This document shows positions 13,347 to 19,508 of a DNA stretch of 19,508 nucleotides, piece after piece (position 1 is the first letter of the stretch; every line of letters starts with the position of its first letter). The position numbers were made by a program, and so were the translations under genes. Source of the DNA: FEN-727 sp036508635 (GTDB taxonomy: Bacteria > Actinomycetota > Geothermincolia > Fen-727 > Anoxymicrobiaceae); the NCBI GenBank assembly GCA_036508635.1, contig DATCGY010000232.1:1-19508 (forward strand), written 5' to 3'. The notes beneath the pieces were generated by a model. That model did no database searches, was not told the origin of the DNA, and saw nothing but the letters and a program-made list of their open reading frames with translations.

Positions 13347-15973
13347 CTAGCGAGACAGGCAGAAATCGTCGAACCATGCGCTGCCGTTCGCTCCGCCCGG
13401 CGAGCCGCCTCCGGCTCCAGCGACTATCCGCGCGTAAGAACTCCCTGTTGGAGCCTGACCCGTCGTCTTGAGTTGCGTCCAGTCGCGCGTCGTAGCCGCA
13501 TTGCCGTTGGTGGTGGCGGTGGGCGACCACGTCGTGCTCAGCAGGGTCCCGTCGGCCTTGTACCAGGCGATCCCTACTCCGAGGTAGTTGCCCCTCAACA
13601 TCCGTGATTTGGCGGATGCCACGAGGTTGTACGTATCGCCCGCCGTAACGGACACCTGGTCGGATGTCCACAGTGCCGAGCTCGTCGTGCCCGAGAGCTG
13701 TGCATCTTTGACGCGGAGCGAGCGGCTTCCGGTGTGCTGCTCCTGGTCGTCCCACGAGAACGTAGCGGATGAGCCCGCGCTGACGGTGCTGCTCCAGTTA
13801 GCCGGGCCGGAGCTTGAGTCCGCGGTCTCGGCGCCGGGATTCGAGAGGAGGTTTGTCGGTACCGATGCCGGAACGGTGACGGTCAGCGTGTGGCTTCCTG
13901 ACATCGTCACGCTGTCTACGGTGATCGAACCCGGGGTAACCGTGTAGCCGGTCCCCTGCTCCAGGGTCGTCCCGTCGAGGGTAACCGTGTAACCCGACTG
14001 GGCCGGCCACGTGCCGTCGAGCTCGAGTGCCAGGGCTCCGGTAGTGTCGGTGATAGCGAATACGTTGGGAGCTGTATTGTCGTCGGCCTTGAATGTCAGC
14101 GTTTTGCCCGCGCCGTTGTCGAGCCCCATGCGGGAAACGTCGAGGTACATCTTCTTGAGGTTCCTCGCATGTAGAGCCGCCGAGTTCGTCGTCGGGTCTG
14201 CGATCACTCTGGCCATTCCGGGCTGGTTGGTGTTCGGCGATGGGATCTCGAGCCGCAGCCACCACGAACCGTTGTTGGTGTTGTCGTACGTCTTGTAGGC
14301 GACTTCAAGGGGGTGCCTGTTTGCGGTCTTTGTCAGGAAGTAATCGAAGGTGTCGCCATACGGTTCGATGAAGCCGTGGCCCAGGTACGCGTTAGTGATG
14401 TATGTGGACGGGTACCTGTCGCCCGATGCCCACGACGCCAGCAAGTCCGCGATGTCCTTGCCGTTGCGATAAGTGGCTATCCCCGGGCTGTACGGTGAGG
14501 GCGCCCCGAGCTGGAGCCAGAACGGGCCGAACGGTACCCACCAGCCTACGCCGACGGCGTCGTACGTGTTCGGTACGTCCGCGTCGGTCGTGCCGTGGTC
14601 TATGCGGAAGTTGGTATTGACCGCGTTTTCAAGGATGTAGCGCGCGCTGTTCTCGTTCCAGATGCTGGCTCTCTCGGGATGAGAACTGTCAGGCTCGCCG
14701 CCGGAAAGGGCCGTCATGTAGTCGGACAACTGGCCGTCGTTTACCGAAGCGAAGCCGGGAATGCCTGGATTTGTCGGGTAGTGTGTCTTGAGCCAGCTAT
14801 AGTCATAGGCCAGGTCCGTGAAACCGTCGGCCGGCCTGGTGGCGGCGAAGAGGTCCGGGTTATGCAGCGCTGTCGTATAAGCGCCGAGCCCGCCTTGCGA
14901 GTGCCCGGCGAGGTAGACCCTCCCTGGATCTATCTTGTACTTCTCCATCGCGCTCATGAGGCAGTCGAGAACATCCTGCTCGCCATACTCGTACTCGTTC
15001 TGTATACGCACGTCGTCGAACTCGTGGATGCCACCGTAGCTGCTGAGGCTGACATCTCCTGCCGGCAGCGCGGTGCCGGGGACCTTGCGCCCGTAGCCGT
15101 ACGGAGTGGCGTCATACGCGGTCTGCATGTTGATTATCTGTTCGTTGACGTACACCTCGAGGTAGTCCTGGTAGCAGGAGAACTTGAGGGCGATCCAGCC
15201 GTCGGACGGGTTGAGCGGCCCCCAGTCGTATGGGTATTTATACATCAACTGCCAGGACCCCCCGGTGTACTTGAAGAACCGCACGAACTTGGCTCGCGTG
15301 GGATCTCTGTACAGGTCCACGTGGTAGCAGTCGCCCGTCGACTGGCGCCTGAGGTTGACGCCGATCGCGGTCTCGACAGCGGGGTCGGAGTCGTCTTTCA
15401 CCCTGCAGCGCACGGAGTAATCTTTGCCCGATGAGTTGCCTCGCACGGATTCTTTCCACGTCAGGGAGGTGTCGGACTGCCGGTAGGCGCCCAGGTACGG
15501 CGTCCAGGTCCCTCCGACAGGAGACCAGGAGCTCGCGGAACTGTCGAAGCTGTCGAATAGACTCGGCTCGGTCGTCTTATACCCGTCGATGAACATGCTG
15601 TGGAGGTTCCTTCCCCAGGGCGCGACCATGATGACGCCCTTGGCGTCGGCCTGCCTCTTGAGCTCGTTCGAGAACGGGTCGTTGGGGTCGTTGTTCAACA
15701 CCGGAATGGCGTAGAGTGCGTGCAGCTCGACCCACATCGGGTACGTCTTTGTCGAGTCGTAGTTTGAGGGCAGGTAGATGCTGCAGGGACTTTTAGACCG
15801 TCAACGGAGCTTGTGAAGTCCCACCGGCACACCGTCCCGGGCTGGGGCTCTGTTACCACCAGCTCGCCGCAGCCGGTGCCGAACCAGAGCACTAGCAGCG
15901 ATATAAACACCACGAAGACGGTGGTTAAGACTGCCGTTTTCTTCGCACGGCGAAGCAACAATTGAATAGACAT
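13347..15973 (-). CDS. Large secreted modular esterase (alpha/beta-hydrolase with inserted LamG-like domain and C-terminal CBM-like domain), frameshifted
   Basis: The gene begins at ATG 15973 (GGAAGG 7 bp upstream) with a signal peptide (R8, R9, K11, K12; hydrophobic 13-31; possible lipobox at C35). After residue 62 (GLKV) the homologous sequence continues in another frame as CSIYLPSNYDSTKTYP. One base is missing near 15786; the intact product would be about 875 residues. The downstream part, from ATG 15737, has the first hydrolase strands (1-57), a concanavalin/LamG-like beta-sandwich (about 58-245), and then the rest of the hydrolase. That includes nucleophile elbow GHSQGG (Ser280), Asp in HGTTDADVP (near 385) and His in GHGF (454). 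Beta-sandwich modules follow, with a carbohydrate-binding-like C-terminus (about 629-796). It fits a PHB-depolymerase/feruloyl-esterase-like extracellular enzyme. It stands alone on this strand, with no clear terminator. Confidence 0.85.
15780..15790 (-). other. Single-base frameshift in the esterase gene
   Basis: On the minus strand the reading frame encoding signal peptide plus SSVDGLKV must shift by one base at the short C-run (15788-15786) to enter the frame encoding SIYLPSNYD. Reading straight through in the first frame gives unrelated residues; in the second frame a TGA lies a few codons upstream. Adding one base in the C-run restores GLKVPCSIYLPSNYD. Confidence 0.85.
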
Positions 15974-16346
15974 AATAGTACCTTCCTATCGCCGCCTAGG
16001 GAACTCCAGGGACCCTAATATAGAGTGGTAATACTGCGAAAGAGCAGCTTCCCTTGGAACTCCAAATATCCGATTAAATTCTACCAACCGAAGTATTAAG
16101 TGGTCAATTTGACGGAATCGGCGAGGTTGTCGGGGAACAAATGGTGCGATTAGAGGTACGAGCGATTACTTGCCTAAGAGAACTAACGCGCAAGTTTACT
16201 GCAAGAGCTGTCGCTTGCCATCTGTCAATACGGGGATTTTGCGGTTGTGGTAACCTCTTTCAATCTATTACTGCTTGACAGAAGGCATATGATGTAAGCA
16301 TTTATGACCCATCGGTCAGGAGTGATATCTAAAGGATTGGAGCGAC
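15974..16346. other. Divergent intergenic region between the esterase and hdrC
   Basis: About 370 bp, AT-rich relative to flanking genes, with no convincing ORF. On the esterase side are a candidate minus-strand -10, TATATT (16022-16017), and two copies of GGAACTCCA (16000-16008 and 16056-16064). On the hdr side are TTGACA (16275-16280), TATGAT (16288-16293) and a TGACC-N4-GGTCA palindrome (16305-16318). I see no RNA gene in it. Confidence 0.55.
16305..16318. promoter_or_regulatory. Operator-like palindrome upstream of hdrC
   Basis: TGACC-CATC-GGTCA is a perfect 5-bp-arm inverted repeat with a 4-bp spacer, 28 bp upstream of the hdrC start codon. It lies just downstream of a TTGACA hexamer (16275-16280), so a bound dimer would sit over the expected -10/+1 region and repress. 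The geometry is typical of TetR-family operators; the regulator is not in the window. Confidence 0.5.
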
Positions 16347-16889
16347 ATGATAAATACTGTTAACAGGCAACTGGAGACGGAGCTCCAGGAGAGCACGGAG
16401 CAGAAGGTCCGCCTGTGCTATCAATGTAAGAAGTGCTCCGCGGGCTGCCCGGTGGCGTTTGCCATGGACCTCCTGCCTCACGAGGTAATGAAGATGGTCC
16501 AGTACGGGCAGGAGGGCAGGCTTCTCAAGTGCTCCACGATCTGGCTGTGCGCCTCGTGTGAGACGTGTAGCACCCGCTGCCCGAACGAGATAGATATCGC
16601 GCGCGTCATGGACGGACTGCGTCGCATGTCGCTCGACGCGGGCGCGGCCTCCCAACCCGGGATACCCCTGTTCCACAAGTCGTTCCTCAACGGCATCAGG
16701 CTGCTGGGCAAGACCAACGAGAGTGTCCTGATGGGTCAGTACAAACCCCTGTCGGGCGCTCACATGTTCGACGACCTGGGACTGGGCGCCGTGATGGTCG
16801 CCAGGGGCAAGATAAAGATACTGCCGCACTTCGTGAAAGACCGGAAGTCCGTGCGGCGCATCTTCAATAAAACCAAGAAAGGGAAATAA
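16347..16889 (+). CDS. hdrC: Heterodisulfide reductase subunit C (HdrC-like)
   Basis: This 180-residue protein has two ferredoxin-type [4Fe-4S] motifs: CYQCKKCSAGCP with cysteines 24, 27, 30 and 34, and CASCETCSTRCP with cysteines 68, 71, 74 and 78. Between and after them is the helical scaffold typical of HdrC, which wires electrons between HdrA and HdrB. The length is normal and the C-terminal tail is basic. ATG at 16347 has GGAG 4 bp and AAAGGA 10 bp upstream. The hdrB start follows only 2 bp after the stop, so translation is probably coupled. No membrane segments are present, so the complex should be cytoplasmic, unlike the membrane HdrDE type. Confidence 0.95.
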   Translation: MINTVNRQLETELQESTEQKVRLCYQCKKCSAGCPVAFAMDLLPHEVMKMVQYGQEGRLLKCSTIWLCASCETCSTRCPNEIDIARVMDGLRRMSLDAGAASQPGIPLFHKSFLNGIRLLGKTNESVLMGQYKPLSGAHMFDDLGLGAVMVARGKIKILPHFVKDRKSVRRIFNKTKKGK

Positions 16890-16891
16890 CA

Positions 16892-17776
16892 GTGAGCGAG
16901 CTTGCTTTCACCTATTACCCCGGTTGCTCCCAGTCCGGCAGCGCCGAGGAGTACGGCGACTCGTCGGAGGCGGTGTGTGAGGCACTCGGCATAGAGCTTA
17001 CCGAGCTTCCCGACTGGAGCTGCTGCGGGGCGTCTTCCGCGCACATGACCAACGACCTGCTTTCGGTGGCGCTTCCGGGCAGAGACCTGGCGGTTGCGAA
17101 GAGCCTTGGCAAAGACATGCTGACGGTGTGCGCCGCGTGCTACTCGAGGATGAAGATCTCCCAGGCGCGCATCCTCGGCGACGAGGCGCTGGCCCGCGAG
17201 GTCGAGGCCGCAGTGGGCGCCGACCCACGATTCGAAGGTCGCGTGAGGCACCTGCTCGACGTGATCGTCAACGACATCGGTCTGGCTGCCGTGAAAGAGC
17301 GCATCACTCTCCCACTCGAGGGCCTCAAGGCGGTCCCGTACTACGGGTGCCTGCTCGTGCGGCCGCCGGAGGTATGCTTCTGCGATTCCGTGGAGAATCC
17401 GACCGACCTCGACCGGTTCCTGGAGGCCCTGGGCGCCGAGGTCAGGCCGTGGTCGTACAAGACCGACTGCTGCGGCGGCAGCCTCTCGCTCTCGAGGAGC
17501 GACATAGTAGAGAAGCTCGTCAACAAGCTTTTTACGCGCGCACAGGAAGCCGGCGCCAACTGTATCGTGGCTGCCTGCCCCATGTGCGTCGCGAACCTCG
17601 AGATGAGGCAGAAGCCGGCCAGGTTCTCGTTCACCCTGCCGTACCAGATACCGGTGCTCTATTTCACCGAGCTGCTGGCGCTGGCGATGGGCTGGCCCGG
17701 AGTCGACAGGTGGTTCAAGAGTCATATCATCGACCCCATGCCCCTGATGAAGCAGTCTAACCTGATAAATAGTTGA
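16892..17776 (+). CDS. hdrB: Heterodisulfide reductase subunit B (HdrB-like)
   Basis: This 294-residue protein carries two complete CCG domains, the cysteine motifs that bind noncubane [4Fe-4S] clusters and form the disulfide-reducing site. The first uses C12, C44, C45, C80 and C83; the second uses C153, C193, C194, C229 and C232. In methanogens the substrate is CoM-S-S-CoB; in bacteria without those coenzymes the substrate is unknown and may be another disulfide or an electron-bifurcating partner. GTG start at 16892 has AAAGGGA about 8 bp upstream. It is followed by a 51-bp gap with a small hairpin before hdrA. Confidence 0.95.
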   Translation: MSELAFTYYPGCSQSGSAEEYGDSSEAVCEALGIELTELPDWSCCGASSAHMTNDLLSVALPGRDLAVAKSLGKDMLTVCAACYSRMKISQARILGDEALAREVEAAVGADPRFEGRVRHLLDVIVNDIGLAAVKERITLPLEGLKAVPYYGCLLVRPPEVCFCDSVENPTDLDRFLEALGAEVRPWSYKTDCCGGSLSLSRSDIVEKLVNKLFTRAQEAGANCIVAACPMCVANLEMRQKPARFSFTLPYQIPVLYFTELLALAMGWPGVDRWFKSHIIDPMPLMKQSNLINS

Positions 17777-17783
17777 CCGCGAA

Positions 17784-17796
17784 GGTGCGAAGCACC
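17784..17796 (+). other. Small hairpin in the hdrB-hdrA gap
   Basis: GGTGC (17784-17788) and GCACC (17792-17796) form a perfect 5-bp stem with a GAA loop. No T-run follows, and the ribosome site of hdrA (GAAGAGG, 17814-17820) is 18 bp downstream. The words GGTGCG and GAAGCACCC also make up the hairpin at 1619-1640, again in a within-operon gap. Confidence 0.5.
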
Positions 17797-17827
17797 CGGT
17801 TAATCGAGATTCAGAAGAGGTAGCAAA

Positions 17828-19508
17828 TTGGCTGAGAAGGAAGAAGCAAAGAAGCCTGCGAAGAAGCCTGCCAAGAAGCCCGCAAAGAAGCCCGCAAAGA
17901 AGCCAGCGGCCAGGAAGCCTGCCGCGGCCAAAAAGCCGAAAGACGAGCAGGCAATTGAGCCGCAAGCCGCAAAGGCTGTCGAACCTGTGTCACAGCCACC
18001 AGTCGAGCAGGCGACGCAGCCCGTTGCGGTACCGTCAAAGCCCGTTGCCGAGACCGCCGTACAGCCGGTGGTCGCAGACGGCGACAGGCCGGTCGGGGCG
18101 GTCATGGTGATCGGTGGAGGCATCGGCGGCGTTCAGGCGTCACTCGACCTGGTCGAGATGGGGTATCGCGTTTACCTGGTCGATTCCGGCCCATCAATCG
18201 GCGGTGTCATGGGCCAGCTCGACAAGACGTTCCCGACGAACGACTGCTCGATGTGTATCCTGTCGCCGAAGCTGGTCGAGGTAGGGTCCAACCCCAACAT
18301 AGAGATCTTAACGCTGACAGATGTGATGGGGGTCGAGGGCGACCCAGGCAACTTCAAGGTGAGCCTCCGCATGCGGCCCCGCTACGTCGACGTCGAGAAG
18401 TGCACAGGCTGCGGCATCTGCACCGAGCACTGCAGGGTCAAGGTCAAAGACCCTTACAACGCAAATCTCTCCAAGACCCCGCTTATCAGAGTCCCGTTCC
18501 CGCAGGCCGTTCCCGGCGCTGCCTTCATAGACCCCAAGAAATGCCTGTACCTGCTCAAGGGCAAGTGCGGCAACTGCAAAGAAGAGTGCGCCGCGGGCGC
18601 CATCAACTACGAGGAGAAAGAGCGGACCGAGACGGTCGAGGTCGGCTCAATCATAGTGGCGTCCGGCTATCAACCTTTTGACGCGGCGGCCCGTGCCGAG
18701 TACGGCTACGGCGTCTACGACGACGTCGTCACGAGCGTCGAGTTCGAGAGGATACTCGCCGCGAACGGGCCGACCAGCGGCCACGTCGTGAGGCGCTCGA
18801 ACGGCGAAGAGGTAAAGAAGCTGGCGTTCATCCAGTGTGTCGGTTCCCGCGACTCGACGGTGGGCAACTCATATTGCTCCTCCGTTTGCTGCATGTACGC
18901 GACCAAGCAGTCGGTGATCGCCAAAGAGCACGCTCACGCCATCGAGCCGACGATATTCTTCATCGACATGCGCACCTACGGCAAAGGCTTCGAGGAGTAC
19001 TACCAGAAAGCCAAGAATGAGCAGGGGGTGCGCTACGTGCGCTGTCTCGCCTCGTACGCCAAGGAGATGCAGCCTTCAAAGAACATCCTCGTGGGATATG
19101 CCGACCCCGACGGCAACACGGTCGAAGAGGAGTTCGACATGGTCGTGCTCTGCGTCGGCATCACGCCCGATAACGATGGTCTCTCGAGGGCTCTGGGCGT
19201 CGAGCTCGACGAGCACGGGTTCATCGAGTCCGACGATTTCCTGACGGTTAAGGCCTCGCGCCCCGGTGTGTTCGTGTGCGGCGCGGCCGAGAGCCCCAAG
19301 GACATCCCCGACTCAGTCATACAGGCGAGCGCTTCGGCCGGCCTGGCTTCATCGAAGCTCGGGGCCTGCCGGTGTGAACTTATCGCGCACACCGAGTACC
19401 CTCCGGAGAGGGACGTCTCCGGCGAAGAGCCTAGGATAGGTGCGGTCATCTGCCGCTGCGGGACCAACATCGGCGGTGTCGTCGACGTACCGGCCGTGGT
19501 CGAGTACG
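17828..19508 (+). CDS. hdrA: HdrA-like FAD/iron-sulfur subunit with lysine-rich N-terminal tail, C-terminus beyond window
   Basis: At least 560 residues are visible. TTG at 17828 has GAAGAGG 7 bp upstream. Residues 1-35 are a histone-like tail with five KKPA units, then a Pro/Val/Glu/Gln-rich linker to about 90. The FAD-binding VIGGGIGG begins near 94, followed by TNDCSMCILSPK, the HdrA cysteine motif. A ferredoxin-like CTGCGICTEHC (192-202) and a second cluster motif with cysteines near 239, 246, 249 and 253 follow; both lack the usual Pro after the last Cys. CVGSRDS and CCMYATKQS are further HdrA hallmarks, and VFVCGAA marks the end of the flavin domain. Near residue 540 the segment ICRCGTNIGGVVDVP matches the usual N-terminus of HdrA, implying a permuted or tandem HdrA. 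HdrA takes electrons from a partner dehydrogenase and, in methanogens, bifurcates them at FAD. Confidence 0.95.
   Translation, partial: MAEKEEAKKPAKKPAKKPAKKPAKKPAARKPAAAKKPKDEQAIEPQAAKAVEPVSQPPVEQATQPVAVPSKPVAETAVQPVVADGDRPVGAVMVIGGGIGGVQASLDLVEMGYRVYLVDSGPSIGGVMGQLDKTFPTNDCSMCILSPKLVEVGSNPNIEILTLTDVMGVEGDPGNFKVSLRMRPRYVDVEKCTGCGICTEHCRVKVKDPYNANLSKTPLIRVPFPQAVPGAAFIDPKKCLYLLKGKCGNCKEECAAGAINYEEKERTETVEVGSIIVASGYQPFDAAARAEYGYGVYDDVVTSVEFERILAANGPTSGHVVRRSNGEEVKKLAFIQCVGSRDSTVGNSYCSSVCCMYATKQSVIAKEHAHAIEPTIFFIDMRTYGKGFEEYYQKAKNEQGVRYVRCLASYAKEMQPSKNILVGYADPDGNTVEEEFDMVVLCVGITPDNDGLSRALGVELDEHGFIESDDFLTVKASRPGVFVCGAAESPKDIPDSVIQASASAGLASSKLGACRCELIAHTEYPPERDVSGEEPRIGAVICRCGTNIGGVVDVPAVVEY
17849..17908 (+). 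repeat. Five 12-bp tandem repeats encoding the KKPA tail of HdrA
   Basis: Five near-identical 12-bp units of form AAGAAGCCNGCN run in frame, each encoding Lys-Lys-Pro-Ala. Differences are confined to third codon positions, and they keep the reading frame. Copy number may vary by slippage without breaking the gene. Confidence 0.9.

Noticed and set aside
17800..18123. Minus-strand frame with repeated FFAGF units opposite the hdrA tail
   Set aside because: It is the complement of the KKPA repeats; the plus strand has the ribosome site, the continuous hdrA frame and the family motifs.

Overview
This high-GC window has start codons split between ATG, GTG and TTG, mostly with clear Shine-Dalgarno sequences, and short operons on both strands. 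The gene mix suggests an anaerobic or facultative, deep-branching actinomycete-like bacterium: heterodisulfide reductase subunits HdrC, HdrB and HdrA, fatty-acid beta-oxidation enzymes, secreted lipoproteins, and actinobacterial-looking SDR and acyl-CoA enzymes. That assignment is inference from gene content and composition; the window has no rRNA or other phylogenetic marker. I found no tRNA, rRNA, CRISPR array, insertion sequence or phage gene.

Layout. A truncated SDR oxidoreductase (1-503, minus) is divergent from a two-gene operon (687-2525, plus) encoding a (3R)-hydroxyacyl-CoA dehydrogenase-type SDR and a MaoC-type enoyl-CoA hydratase 2. These are the two activities fused in eukaryotic peroxisomal multifunctional enzyme 2. 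A bidirectional terminator (2590-2620) separates this operon from a DUF192 membrane or lipoprotein gene (minus) with a strong, distant promoter. Next on the minus strand come an acyl-CoA dehydrogenase with an IVD/LCAD-type catalytic base and a zinc-ribbon/transmembrane/M1-metallopeptidase fusion. A housekeeping block follows: TrmO-like tRNA methyltransferase (plus), CCA-adding enzyme and an MBL-fold hydrolase (minus).

From 9751 to 13304 (plus) lie a helical lipoprotein, a FabG-like SDR, a VOC-family protein and an AMP-forming acyl-CoA synthetase. From 15973 down to 13347 (minus) is a very large secreted modular esterase. A concanavalin/LamG-like domain is inserted into its alpha/beta-hydrolase fold and its C-terminus resembles a carbohydrate-binding module; the gene carries a single-base frameshift near its 5' end. 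The right end is an hdrC-hdrB-hdrA operon (16347 to beyond the window), preceded by an operator-like palindrome.

How the genes fit together. The acyl-CoA synthetase, acyl-CoA dehydrogenase, hydratase 2 and (3R)-hydroxyacyl-CoA dehydrogenase could supply acyl activation and the first three beta-oxidation steps through the R-hydroxyacyl route. HdrCBA is a plausible electron-handling module nearby. The most unusual features are an HdrA with a histone-H1-like lysine/proline/alanine N-terminal tail, followed by an HdrA fold whose usual N-terminal CxCGxNIxG segment lies after the FAD domain; the interrupted, frameshifted esterase; a G8 tract whose loss of one base would join an upstream ATG to trmO; and a hairpin sequence shared by two within-operon gaps.
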